A stretch of DNA of 64,000 nt from Phylloscopus collybita (Eukaryota > Chordata > Aves > Passeriformes > Phylloscopidae): the NCBI GenBank assembly GCA_027886175.1, contig JAJNNQ010000075.1, forward strand, positions 7,481,001-7,545,000. The letters are read 5' to 3'. The position numbers were made by a program, and so were the translations under genes. Below are positions 28,801 through 42,614 of the stretch, in pieces (the first letter of the stretch is position 1; each line of letters begins with the position of its first letter). The notes below the pieces were generated by a model. That model saw only the letters and a program-made list of their open reading frames with translations. It had not been told where the DNA came from and did not search any database.

Positions 28801-31800
28801 CAATTCTGGTTGCAAGCCAGGAGTCAGAATGGCAGAGGCATACATTTTTCAAATTTTATTTTAGTCAGCTGAATGGGTTTTAATCCCTGAGCCAGCTCAG
28901 ACTGGAGCAGGTTCAAGTTTGCAGCAAGCTGTTCAGACTGGCCTTATAGCTGGGTTTCATAGTTCAAATGGTTTGATTCAACCAATTTTATGAATTAGTA
29001 AAAGTCAAGGATCCATTCCCTTCTCCTTTTCCCCTCATAAAACACCTGAAGAAAACTGGACTGCATGCCCAGCTAGGTCTGAAATCTACTACAACACAGA
29101 GATAAGCATGCTGCTTGAGCAAAAGTCTCTAAAGGCCTGAAGAAATAAGATTAAATTCAACTAGGGAGTGGAAAAATTTAGGATCTGGGTTAAATTTCAG
29201 GCCTGGATTTGCTGATGAGTAAAATGCCTGAAGCAGGGACTCACTTGCACATTCCGGTCTTCCCCCATTTACTCGTGTCCCTGGCACCTCTTCTCCGTTG
29301 CCAAAGACACACCAGCAGCTCTCCTGCTCCTGGCTGCACTGCACAGGGGAGAAGCTCCCCTTGTCCCCTTCACACTGGGGGATGTAGCCTCTGGCAGCTT
29401 CTCGTGAAACAGCTTTGGTCTTCAGCATGCTGCAGAAACTGGGACCTTCAAAGAGAGAGATTCTTTGCAAAACACAGAATAGAAGACAACAAATAGACCT
29501 AAAGACTTCACCAGCAGTGTTTCCAACCTGTTTTTGGGTAGGAAGAAAGAAGAGTGACCACAAAAGCAAATAATTTGGTTCATTATAGAATGAATTCTTC
29601 CACTAAAAAAAAACCATATTTTTTTCTACAGATTAAAGTGCAAGTGATACTGGTTTAGAAAAATAGTTGAAAAAATGCTGTTATTTATTTTTCATTTATA
29701 TATATATAGATTTACAAATGTGATCTAGAGGGTGGTATTTAGGAGACAAAAAAATCAAGTTAGCAAAAATTTAGCTTTTAGTAAAAAGTTTTTGATCAAG
29801 GTAATTTTAAATGTAATATGATAATTTATATTTTTAAATAGTTAAAATGGTGGTAAGAAAGCAAACATTAAAAAATGCCTAGAAGCCCATTCATAATTTT
29901 GTCTAGACTGTTTTATTTCTGGTGTTATGAAAGTAAAGGGTAACTATTTTCAGATACCCTTTCAATGTTGCTCTTCTTTGCATGTACCCTGTCACTGAGG
30001 AATTAAACTACAAGCCTCCCATGCTTCACAGGCAGCATTCTGAAGAGGAAAGTACATATGCTGCAGAGCATGAGGCATCACAGGCAGGGGGCAAAGCATT
30101 ACTCACACTCAGGATTGCCATCCAAGTCTTTGCTGCCACGCTGGAATATTTCTCCTGACACAGGATCCACACACCAAGTATCTGTGTCAGATCTCTGCAG
30201 CACAGTGTATTCTCCTGTCTGCAAAGAATCAAGGACCTGTCATTGCAGAGCAATGCATTTTAATAAAGACACACCAAAATCCATGCCCCAAAGATCGGTT
30301 AAAATGCTTTATTATGTTTGCATTTCTCCATAATTAAAATACATTGAAAAGAAACACAAAATACACTCTAATTTAATAGACAGACCAGTCCCTGAGAGAA
30401 TCAAGAATCATTTACATTGGAAAAGACTCCTAAGATCACTGAGTCTAACCATTAAGCAGGATGTAGACTAAAAGTCCATTGAGATAAAGTTCTGAAAAAA
30501 TCCTAGCTTGAAACATGTTCAAAAATGTATAGATGTGGTGCTTAAAGATGTGATTCAGTGGTGGACTCAGCAATGCTGGGGTAATAGCTGGACTTGATCT
30601 TTGCAGTCTTTTCCAACCTAAATGATGATGTGATTCTATATGATAATGATTCTATCACATGAAATGTCTGTTCCTTGCCTGTCTCTATCCTGCTCACTGC
30701 CACATTTTGAGAGCATCACAGACTCTGATTTTTTTGGGACATCTGCACCCAGCTCCCTCTCACTGTCATCCTCTCACAGCTCAGGAAGAAAGACCCCTCA
30801 CATGTCAGTCAATTAAGATGTGCCTTTTAGGCAAAGCTCTGTAAGAACACCAGGCAGAGCCAGCCTGTGGGAGGGAAGTGTGGGCAGGCACAGAGATTTC
30901 TATTCCCAATCTCCGTCTCAAAACTATTTAAATTCTGCCTTCTGCAGGGCAACACAAGCTGTTAGTTTTGTCTTACCCTTTTCTTTCAGGTTAACAGAAA
31001 TGCACAAAGGGTACTTAAGGAGCATGGACAGAAAGTGTACGTGACTATGGTATGGTGCAAGCAAAACTGCTCCTCCCTTAGTCAAGTTAAATCACCTCAA
31101 GGCAGTTGGGGATGAACAGATCAGCTGTAGAAGTGTCCAGCTTTGCACTGCTCTGTCTCCAGCTGGAAATTAGGGCATTGGCTCGAGATTGCTGACATGA
31201 AGTCTGGCCTGTCAGAGGGAAAATGCTTTTAAAATAAAACCAAGTTTCAGACCTAAGCAAGAGAAAGAGTTACATCACCAGCTCCCTCACACATCTGCAT
31301 TAGGAACTGCTACAGTCTCAGGCAGGGAATTCCTGACTGGTGTTTGATAAAACCACAGAATGGCTGAGGATGGAAGGCACCTCTGGAGATACCTGGCTGG
31401 AGAACTGGTCCCACTCTCCTGCTCTGGCAGGGCCACCAACAGCAGAGGGTCTGCTCTCAGATCATGCAAGCCAAAATCACACACAACAAAACTAAATGAA
31501 TTAGCAAAAGAAGAATATAATTCTTTTTAGTTTTCTTTATGTTAGAAGAATATGTTTTCTCTATGTTAGAAGCAAGCCTTACTTCATGCATATCATATTA
31601 GAATTTCCAATAAATATTAAAATTTACGAGAACAAGTAAAAACAAATATTTAGGAAGAAAACCCAACTGACATTTGGGAAGTTCTGCTGAGCGTGAGACC
31701 AAGGAATCCATGACATAACGACCTCTCTCATCCACACACCAGCAATGACCTGCCCAGAGAAGAAGAGCAGCTTTATTTTAGATGTGGTACTGTGCTTTGT

Positions 31801-34800
31801 TGCATACTAGGACGATTTTCACCCTCAGCAACTCCATAGAAAGGCGTCAGTAAATCCAAGTCGCAGCTAACTCTGCTGTCCAGGGGTAAGTAGACCACAC
31901 CTGAGAGCACTGGTGCAAATGGAAATGTAGCAGCTCTGGTGAGACTCTCCCACTGCAGCCCTATCACCTACTCCCAGAAATGTGGCATCATCCACAAACT
32001 TGCTGAGGGTGTGCTCCACCTCATCATCCTGCTCATGAGTGAAGGCAAATAAGCAATACCAGCCCCTGGATCAACCCCCAAGGAACACATCTAGCAGCAA
32101 GCAACTGAGTATCTTCTGATTTTTGAGCCCCAATGAGCTGCCACTTGAGTACAGCCAATTTACACACATCTTGTAGACACATCACCTTCCTCCAGTCTGA
32201 CTACTACTGTTTTTCTGTCTTTTAATTAGAATTCTTAGGAGGTTTGTTTGTTTGTTTGTTTGTTTGGGTTGGGTTTGTTTGGTTTTCTGTTTGTATGTTT
32301 GTTTCTTTGTTTGTTTTGTTGTTGTTGTTGTTTAGACAGCCCAGAGTGTCTTGCTAGGAATTGCTCACCTGTGCTCTCATAGCACTGAGTTGGCTCCCAG
32401 TTTCCCAGACCATCACACTGAGGGATGTAAGGAAGAAATCCCAGCTGTGCTGCTTCTCCAGCAGAACGTTTTGATGTAAAGTGACTCTGCCAGTAGAAGT
32501 GCAGGACTATAAAAGAGATAGTGCCCAATACAGGATATATTAAATGCAAATATTTGCAAAAATCTGAATGTTCCCTGTACTTCAGAAGATAAATTAATAA
32601 ATAAATTTAAGTACCTAAAGGTACAAAATTTAACTACAAAAGGCTGGTTAGTGCCCAGAATTTATGTTTGCATTGTGTCACACATATAAGACAAGTGAAA
32701 TCAGTTTTTGGAGCAGCACCTTAATGACCCTGATTAATTACAGCTGCTGAGTCACACCTGATTTTCAGCAAAGTTGCATTTTTTATCAGGAGCTGCTGCA
32801 CAGATTCTGGGCATGACCCCATTTAATTCAGCCCCCCTCTCCCTTCCACCCACCTGACCATGCAGCCAGCTGGAGAGCAGAGCCACTGCCTGACAGCAGC
32901 TTTTGGGGGATCGCTGCCCCCAGCCCAAAGGGCCCAGCAGAGCGCAGGAGGTCACTGTCCCTGAGCTGTATCCCCTTTGCCAGCAAGAAGCTCTCTCCAA
33001 AGGCAAACTGGGACCCATTTGAGGCCAGGATGAGCTGCTCTGCCTCCTCCATAAATTTCATGGCTTCCTGCTTCACACCTTCACATATACCAGGGCCTGT
33101 ATAAAAAAAGTGTATAGATGAAGAGTATCTTAACAACTTTCATCTAAATCCAGTAAATATTAGCGTGTGAAAACTAACTGGTCTTTTAATTAGCATCATC
33201 TGTTTCCCTCTGAAATCAGTGTTGAATTGCATAATGAAGCAAGGAAAGGAGACTTGTCAGTGCTTAGCTGTTTAACAGCAAGAGTCCTAGAGTGCCAGAA
33301 GTCACACAAACATTCTCCATGTCCTGGGCCAAAGGCTTGGTGCCTTTAAGTAAGTCCTGATAAATTTACTGCCATAAAAAAACATGGATAATCAGAAGTG
33401 AGAGTTAGAAAGGAAAATTAATGTATATCCTTTGGGTCTAGAGTGGCAGCTGACACTTGGCCTGTCTTCTCCATACATCTACTGACCCAGAAAGGGCAGT
33501 TCAACACACCCAACCAGCTCCACAAAACCTGCTCCTCCAAAATAACTGTTAATCTGCTTCAGCCCCTTTATTTCCCACTTGCCCACAGAACTGGAATCTC
33601 CCCCAGTTCATTGTCCTGTCTCCTCTTCACAGCTGGAAAAATACTGTGGGATGAGAACAATTTCAGTGATGGCATTTATAATATTGGTCATCTGCTGGAG
33701 TAACCCCAAAGAGGGCCCAGCACCTTTGGAGGAGGTGTCTAGACAGAGAGCTGAACTTCAGTGCTGGCCTTACTCTCCTCCTAGTGACTTCTAGGGGTTG
33801 TTACTCTTGACCACATAATAATAAACAGAAAAGAAAATCCCTCTGCTTCATTTTAAGGCATTCTTGAAAGTCATTACAGTCAGTGTAATCCTGATTTTTC
33901 CATACAACTCTTCAGGCTTTCTAATATCCTTTACCACCTGGCTATGTATCTTCTGCAAAGACATTACATGTCCAAACTTCAAATTATAAAATCTACATAA
34001 GCTTGATATGGAACTTTATTTCTCCTTATTGCCAAAGCTCAGCCACCACTTATTTACCAGAAATGAGTCACCCCACTTCTGATGACCAACAATAATGGCA
34101 GTGCAGATGATCTTTCTGACAAGTTGTTGTCTGCTACTTCACAGCAATTGAAAGGAATTTCCTCTCTTGTGGCATAAAATAAAAGACCAGAAAACACTCC
34201 TACTTATATGCCAGAAATTTTTACTTACATGCTGGAACCTGGTTCACTCCTGCCTTTGTTCCTTCCAGCTCTCCTCCTTTGCTGTCAACACACCAACAAT
34301 CACGAAGCTCAAAGTGCCCTAATGGAGCACTGAAATCATTATAGGGTCCTGGGTAGTAGCTCAGCTGCTCAGTCAGAAGCTGCCAGAATATATATGGGTC
34401 CAGCAAAATGTTCTCAGATGCACTGGTCAGGTTTCCTTTCAGCACTTGAGGTGGGAGATCCGCAAAGGAGGAATACATGGAGAATGTGGGGAAAACATTC
34501 TGGTGCCCAGCCTCATACAAAGCTTTAACAAAAGCTGAAAAGTCTCCAGAGGACACCTCTTTATACCCAACTATTATGTTCAATAGATCAGCAACAGGCA
34601 GGGGTTTGCCCTCGTTGTTCTCTGCCATCCACCTTTCGTACCACTCGAAGGCTTGCTCGGGAGGGCCACTGCACTGCACCTGCCTCCAGCCACCCTCAGC
34701 ATCACACTGAGGGAGGTACAGGCTGGACAGCTGAGGAACAGCTCCTGGGTCTGACAAGAGGAGCTTCACAGCCTTGAGAAACTCCTGACCAGCTGTTACT

Positions 34801-37800
34801 TGGCAAGCACTTGGGCCTGGGAAAAGAAAAACATGCACATCTTCTGAATGCACTGAAGATACACAATACCCCTATCCTCGAGTACAATAAACACCCCTAC
34901 TAACACTTGGTCACTCAGCCCAATAATAACAACATTCCTGGCCTGTTACTTAGAGGGCTTAGTGATATTAAGGTCCCATGCTGAAACAGGGCAAGATTTT
35001 CAAAGGGATGTGAGCCCTTCAAGATGAATACAGGTTTTTTTAAAAAAAAATTTGTAGGTACTTGTAGTTCTTACTGGGGGGCCAGGTGCCCCTAAATGCC
35101 TTCCTGAATCTGTTGACATCCATCAAGTATTTTCAGATATACTTGGTAATCAGGTTGTTACTTGTTATTCAGCCAATCACTGCAAAAGCAACCATCTGAA
35201 TAGTGGGATAATACTGGTTTTATTTCCCCTTGGACTGAACCATGATCTTAAGACTGTGTGTCCTCTCTTCCTACACTCTACTGAACATTGCTGCTGAAAA
35301 TAAAAATAACATCCCTCAAAATACTGGAGAGAGCTTGGTTTGGAAGCCTTTTCTGTCATCTCCAGAGCCAAATTTCACTTTGCCACCAAGCAGACCTACA
35401 AACGCAGCCAACCATGGGAGCTCATCTTTGGAGCACCAGAGTATTCTGAACCTTTTTATTTTGGATTGCACTACAGATGGGTTGTTAGATGTAAATCCTC
35501 TCTTCTTTCAGATCATTACAACAAACTCCCCACGACTTATGCAAACTGCTATTCAAAGGAGCTCCCTCTCTATGCACCACTCTCAATTGCTGGACACTGC
35601 TATTTCTCCCAAAATGAGAAGCAGGCTCTCCTCTTGGTCTATTCTCCCTGTTGATGTGTTGTTTTCAGTTCACAGAAACTTGAAAGACAAATATTCACTG
35701 CCTATTTGCTTCCTTCTTCATATTCCATTAAGAAAAGGGCAAGGAGAGGCAGTACATAGTCTATCAAATTGATGTCAAAAGTCATTTGCAACTCACCTTT
35801 CTGGCCTGACTTTGTGACTTATGAGAAGCCTACCAGCCACTAAATCTCCCTCCTATATTTGGAGTCCTGTGATATCTTACCAATTTGAGGATATATTCTT
35901 GAGCTTAAACAACTAAATCAAGTTCATAGTTAAAGGCACTGAAAATCTTTAGTTCTTATGAAAAGATGAAACAGTGACTGTGCCCAGGTGACTTGGCCTG
36001 TTAGTAAAAGGGCTTTTTCACTAGGCAGGGGTCACACTCAGTTCCACAGATGCTCCAGGTCTCCTGGGCATCATGGATGTTACACACTCCAGCTGCACAC
36101 TGAGGTAGGGACATGCCAATGACACGTTCAGTAACCAGGCAAGACCTCAGACTCCTTTGCTTTGAGTGTGCCCACCCTACACCCTCACCACCTGTAGGAC
36201 TTGGGATATCAAGGCTGATACACACTGTATTCCCCACTATTCCCCTGCCACAGTAAAGCTGGCTTGCTTTCCTGTTAGGAGACATTTACATACATCACCC
36301 ATTTATTTCCAGATGTAATCAGATAAGAAGAAAGAATTCCAATACAAATAAAAGCACCTTTAAATTCCCATTCCCTGAGACTTACATTGCATCGGCTTTC
36401 CAGCTTCCCCCCTCATTCCTGGAATAGTCTTGCCATTCAAATCGACACAGAAGCAATTTGTCCTAAAACACTGGAGGGGCAGAAATTCTCCATCCTCAGT
36501 ACAAGAGGGAATAAAGAGATCTGATCCTGCAGGCAGGCTTTGCTTCAGGTCTTTCAGGTTTCTCCTTTGCTTCTCACACTCAGTGGGACACCTTGGGCGT
36601 TTGCCTTGACGTCTTGAGCCTGGAACCTCCTTACCCAAAGAGTCCAAACACCAGCACTCTCCTGCATAGCACTGAACTTCCTCATACCTCCCTTCCTTGG
36701 TGCATGTTGGAACAAACAGGTCCCTTGGCTCCTCACCACAGTCTCTGGATCCCAGTGCTAGTTTCACCACTTCACCTAAATCTTCAGCAACACTTTCGGG
36801 GACAGATATTACTTGTTGAAGAAAAGTAAAGAAGGCTGGTAGTTCCAGGACAGAAGAAAGGAATTTCATCAAATTCTGATTGTCCTGCAGAGTCACTGTG
36901 CGGCCAAAGCTGTCCACAAGAGGTTTACTCAAAATAGATCCCCCCTTTGATACCTCCAGTGAAAATGCCTCAGCTGACTCCAGAGGGCCTTGGCCATTAT
37001 CCCTCTCTGACTCCTGTGGGAAAAATTGGCCAATGCTGTACTTCCCACTAGTGCCAAGTACCCCTGTGAAGTTAAACTGGATCAAATTCTTCAAGAACCT
37101 TCCTCCAAAGAGGTTTTCTTGGAAACGCTTTGGATTGGCAGTGGACTGCAGTGCCATTTGAGCCAGTTCCCTGGATGGGAACATCCCTGTGATGGCCTCA
37201 CTGAGGATGGTTTCTAGCTCAGGAGTCTGGCTGGCAAATGGGCTTTGAGCAAGTGGGGATGACAATCCAGAGTCCAGAAAAAGCTCTTTGAAAGAGGGAG
37301 GGCAGGGTCTTGAAAAGCCATCAGTTTTGTCTGACTGCTTATCTGGTGTGGAAAATAAATTGGCCTGACTGAAGTACCCAGCAGGGCCATAAAGGAGCCT
37401 TGACAAGGCCCGCCGCCGCTCGGAGATGCACGATTGCTCCTCACCTAGAGAAAGATTTAAAAAAGAAAAAAGTACATTTTTGAACCTCCAGAACATGTAA
37501 TTCTACTGCTCTCTTTCAAGCAGGTGGGGCAAAAGCGACATGAAAGTATAGATTAAGATTAACCTGCTTCTCAGCTATGCATCATGCACATTGTTAAGGA
37601 ATTTGAAATGTTACTGCTTATGGTATACAGATCAAATTCTCCAGTTAAGACCCAAAATGAAAGGAAATATTCCTCCCCACTGTTGAGTTCTCTGCTCTGT
37701 GGTACTTTACTTATTCTGTTGGTTCCCAATTTAAATTCTCACCCCTGTTCCCATGGCTGAAAGAATGAAAAATGTCTTTTCCAAATATTTTAGCTCTCTA

Positions 37801-40474
37801 GTAGGATGCCTACTGCTAATAAAAACCTCCAATGATCCAGATGAATTGTGGGAACCTAAGAAGGAGGAATAGATTGTGGAAGAACAGAAAGTTATTTTAA
37901 ACAATGCCCACTAATGACGAATTTATGGAAGTTTCCTAACTAGATCTTCAGTTTCATAGTGAGGTGTTCATTGCAAGAGGCTTGAAAATGAATTGTTAAA
38001 ATTAGCAGTAATAAAGTGCTAAGGACCAGATGGCATTCATGAATGAGCTCTAAGGGAAAAAATACAGAATTTCAAGAAAAATAGTCAAATGTCAGCATAC
38101 TGAGGGTACCAACAGTGGTCCTGGGCCCATATCCTGGGCTAAGCTGTGTCACAGGTGTAGCTGCACCCAGCCCCATCCGTACACAGGCAATGGCTCCAAG
38201 TTAGGATGCAACACATCAGTGAAGAAGGACAAAGCTTAGGGCTCAAAAGAGAGTAAAAAAAGGAAATATTTGGTAAATATAAAGACACCAAGAACCAGAC
38301 AGACAGGATGGTTATGGCACTGACTGCGTCTGTGGAATGCACACAGCAGCTGAACTCATATGCCACACAGTTACCTGTCCTTGAAAAGTAGCAGAATTAT
38401 AGAGAAAGGATGCAAAAATATTTTGAGAACAGAACAGTTTTTAGTATGAGAGAACACTCATCCTGGCCAAAAAAAAAAAAATAATATGAAAAAGGTTTTT
38501 AAAAAACAGGATTCTCCACATCATTCACAATAGACAATTATAACTCAGTATTTCTCACAGTACAGAGCAGTCCAGATGTAGAGCACATAATTATTACCAT
38601 GAAACTTTTTGCCAGAGAGTGCTAGGAAGGATAAAAGGTTAGAGGGCAGTTAGGCAAATTCCTGGAAGACAACTCCATAGAGGAGGGCTGAGCACAATGA
38701 TCTGGACTCAGCCTCCAGTTTGGGGTATCTCCCACCTGCAGGAGGATATTTGGAAGTTATGTGCATTTTCCATGTTTCTCACTCTCTCTCACTCAGCGCC
38801 ACTGCTGTCCCTGTAGGGAACAAGATGGATAAGCAGCTTTAGTCTGCTCCAGACCAGCTCCCTTGGGCTCCCTACTCCATCTCCATTTATTCCACAACCA
38901 AGCAATATGATAAAGCAGTCACAAATCCTGTTAACAATCAGGATAGAAGCTGGAAACCTAAAAAGCTGCTAGAAAGATAAGCAAGTAATCTTATGCTCTG
39001 TGATTGATGTCTTTCTGACTCCTGCTTTTGCACCCTTGTCGTGCTCTGCAGTTCCTGACAGGAGCTCAGGGTCGCTTCCCAGAAGTTCCTTTGTAAAAGA
39101 ACTTTCTGTAGGATGGGCCCCTTCTGTTTTCAATGTTGGGTCTTGGTTGGAGGGATGAAGAACATTCCTCAGAGGGCCAATAAGTTATTGTAAGCCACAA
39201 TTCCACAAGAACAGTAATATGAAACAAATGTAGGATCATGGGTCATAAACACTCTCCCCTCCTACCCACTGTTGAATCAAATCGAAACAGAGGAAGAAAG
39301 AACAAACACCAAAGGCACTGCTGGTGTGAGTCTGCTGTGAAAGGTCTGAAAAGAAGCATGTCCCTATCAGGACTGCCTGGTGCTCTGACTCCTCCAGTGC
39401 TAACTCTGCTGAGCTTGAGAGCCAAAGACATTAAACAATCACAGAATCGTTAAGGCTGGAAAAGATCTGCAAGGTTACTGAGTCCAATCATTAACCCAGC
39501 ACTGCCAGGCCCAGCACTAGATTGTGTCCCTAAGTACCACACCCACACAGGTTTTGAACACAAAATAAAACAGATGAGAACTGGAGACACACACATGGCA
39601 TGTAGCTGTCTGAAGTCTTCAGCCATAACCTCATGAAATACCTTCTCAGGAGTTAATCTGTGAAACCGCTGCAGAAATTTTTCCCTGCTTAAATTTCCTG
39701 AGCCTGCCAATAAAAGCTGCAAGCAGCCTGAAGTCAATTGCCCCCCCTTTCTTCAGCCCTCCTCCCTCAAAAAATTATCAGGAGGGCTCAGCAAAGCATA
39801 CTCAAAGAGAAAACAACCAGTCCCAACATATGGCGAGGCCTCTTAGAGGTTCCCTTGTAATATCCTTGGTGATCAGCCTGGAAGGCACGCTGAAATTTCC
39901 ATTTCACAGTAAGCCTTGTGTGCCCAGAGCATTCTAAGCACTTGGAGCCCTGACACCTAGGGCAGATTCCTCCTTTTTTAGCTGCATGGGAAGCTGGGCT
40001 ATGTCTCACAGACAGAGCAGTTGCTTTCCCCCAGGGCAGCCCCCACATTAAGACCCTGTGCCCCAGCCCTCCAGCACAATCCTGAATATTTAGGTAATGT
40101 GCTTCAGAGCAAAGGTTTTTAACTTTCCTCCTCCCCTCCAGCCCCTGGATATTTCTGCTGTCATTTCCATTTGGGGCACTGATTTGATGCTGTATTCTCT
40201 GTGGAATCTCTCAAAGCCCTAACCTATACACCTTTTCTAAATTGTTCGTTGGGTGTTGTGTTTTTTGGGTTTTTTTTACAGGATTTGGCAGTTTTCATGG
40301 CAAAATATGCAGTGACAGAGTTGGAAAAAAAAAACAAACAAAAAGCCAAAAAACCAAACCAAACCAACAAACAAAAACCAAAATCAAACAAAAACCAAAA
40401 CAAACAAACAAACAAACCAACCAAACCAAAAAACCAAACCAACCCCCCCACACACACACAAGAAAACCACACAC

Positions 40475-40528
<54 letters not shown>

Positions 40529-42576
40529 AACAACAAAAGTCAGAATGGGAGATGAAATTCCACAGCATTTCACCAAGGGAAGGAGGTAAAACAAAATCAC
40601 CGTCACTTGCTTCCTTATATTATCCTAGATATCCTCAGTTAACACCTCAGTTCCTGGAGTCAAGAGCCAGATATCAGAGCTGCATGCAAAACTAAAAGGC
40701 TAAAGAAAGCTCATAACAGAAAATAAAAGCAGCACGGTATTTAACAATTTGTTAGAACGTGACTCTTAACCGAAGGGAGGTTTCAGGACCTTTGAACAGC
40801 AGAATCTGTCAGAGCCAAGAAAGGCGCTGGTCTGCTCTGCTTCCTTCCAAAGACTGAGATCATTCTTGAGCTCATTCTCCTTTTGGCACATGTGATAAAT
40901 GCTGTATATAATTCGGTTTTATTGTAAGCATGTTTTATAAAAATCTACACTGTAACATTAAAGCCAAAATCACAAACGCCTTGAAAGGCATGTCCTGCAA
41001 ATTGTACCCTTAAAAGATTGTGCCATCACTGCCAGCACAGGAGGAAACCACATTAGCAGAAGAAAAGAGGGTGCAGCTGGGAGGAGATGGACCTTCACCA
41101 TTGATGAGTCTACCAACGACCCAGCAATTAACAACTGATATGTATCTTATCAGCATCATCAAGACAGTGAATCCCAATGCCCAATTCCAGTAAATTTACT
41201 CAGGCGCATCTCCCTGCTCAGAAATCTATTCAACAAGACTGGCAGCAGGGAAGGGAAGATACATGAATATGCATCTCAGACAGGACTGAGATCACCTACT
41301 GTACAGTGGAAACACTGTATAAAAACCAGCAGCACAAGGCACCCATCAACAAATCCGGGCTAAAAGGCTAATTTTTAGGGTATATCCAATTGCAAAGCAG
41401 CATGTAACGAGTGATAGAAGCTGAAAACTGCATAAAAAGTACTGTTACTTTGCAATAAATGGCTCACTTTGATCATATTGATCATGGAGTGATGTCCTGT
41501 TCTTGATTCTTCCGCAGGTACTGACCTTGATTGTGGCATTTCTCAATTGTTCCGCTCAATTTTTTCAATAAAAATTATTTTATTGATAATTTGGTCGATT
41601 TTATTTATAACAGTGTAATAAATGCCAATTCATGTTCTCATATTTCATGCAATCATAATGCTTGCTGTTATGGGTGGTAGTAAACATGTAGTTTTAGGAA
41701 TGTCAGAGAAAACTCCCCTGGCACAGAGGAACATCTCCAGCTCCGGGAAAGAGACAATGGAATTACAATGCCAATAGGAGATGGAGAGCCACGGAGAGGA
41801 GGGGCAATTGACATCTGATAAGAACTGATAGCCCAGAGAATACATCCTATCTGGGACATTAAGGGTGCTCGGAAAACCTTCTGCACACCCAGGAAAGCTT
41901 TTCAAGCCCAGCCTTAGTCTCCCCGATTCTATCAGCTGCACCTTCGAGAAACGAAGGAACCTAAAGAAATTCTGCACTGAGCAGCGGGTCCAGCCCTGGA
42001 AGTTTCAAGTCCCCCACGATTCCAGGACCCAGGAGACAAGTTCAGACGTGCACACGCAGTCCAAACTCGGGAAGGGTATAAAACTGGCAGACCTGGACTT
42101 GGGCACTGGTGAGACCTCAGGGGTGGCGTGTCGCGGGACACGTCAGGAGGCTCACCCAGTGCGCACAGACCATTTCCTTGCTTCGCTGACTCTCTCAGTT
42201 TCCTTACTGGCTTCGTAAATTTCTTGCCCGTGATTTTCGCTGGCAATAAATTACACTTTATATTGAGAGATTTGGCTCTCTCCATTTATAACAAACAGCA
42301 CATCTGATACGTACCGCAGGCCGGGGGCTGTCCCCGCCGCCGTGTGCCCGGCACCTCCCGGCCCCGTGTGTCCACGCACCAGCACGGTCCCCGCGGGTGG
42401 CACTGCAGGGCCGCGTAGCCCCCGCCCGCGGCGCAGGACGGCACCAGCGGCTGCTGGAAGCGCAGCGCTGCCGAGCGCTCCGCCTCGCACCTCGAGGGGC
42501 CTGCGGGGAGAACAGCTTCTCTTAATGCCACAGCACGACACCAAAGGAACGATACTCACGCACTGAGATGTTCAAG

Positions 42577-42614
<38 letters not shown>

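Larger units (their letters stand above)
25539..29244. other. Intron 16
   Basis: 3.7 kb, AT-rich. It has a TA run at 25999-26018 and a CR1 fragment at 28236. No gene recognised. Confidence 0.6.
29446..31095. other. Introns 14 and 15
   Basis: Either side of exon 15 (30106-30220). Intron 14 holds two short CR1 pieces of opposite orientation; intron 15 is AT-rich with nothing recognised. Confidence 0.6.
31750..32368. other. Intron 12
   Basis: 619 bp with a CR1 internal fragment at 31975-32200 and a TTTG simple repeat next to the exon 12 donor. Confidence 0.65.
37445..42314. other. Intron 8, repeat-rich
   Basis: 4.9 kb holding a CR1 fragment (39437), a long A/C-only tract with 48 A bases (40322-40526), a weak LTR candidate (about 40860-41516) and a clear LTR (41666-42293). 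Confidence 0.7.

Noticed and set aside
40201..40695. 164-codon plus-strand frame and overlapping frames
   Set aside because: It is the translation of the A/C simple repeat and poly(A) tract (long Lys, Asn, Gln, Pro runs), not a protein.
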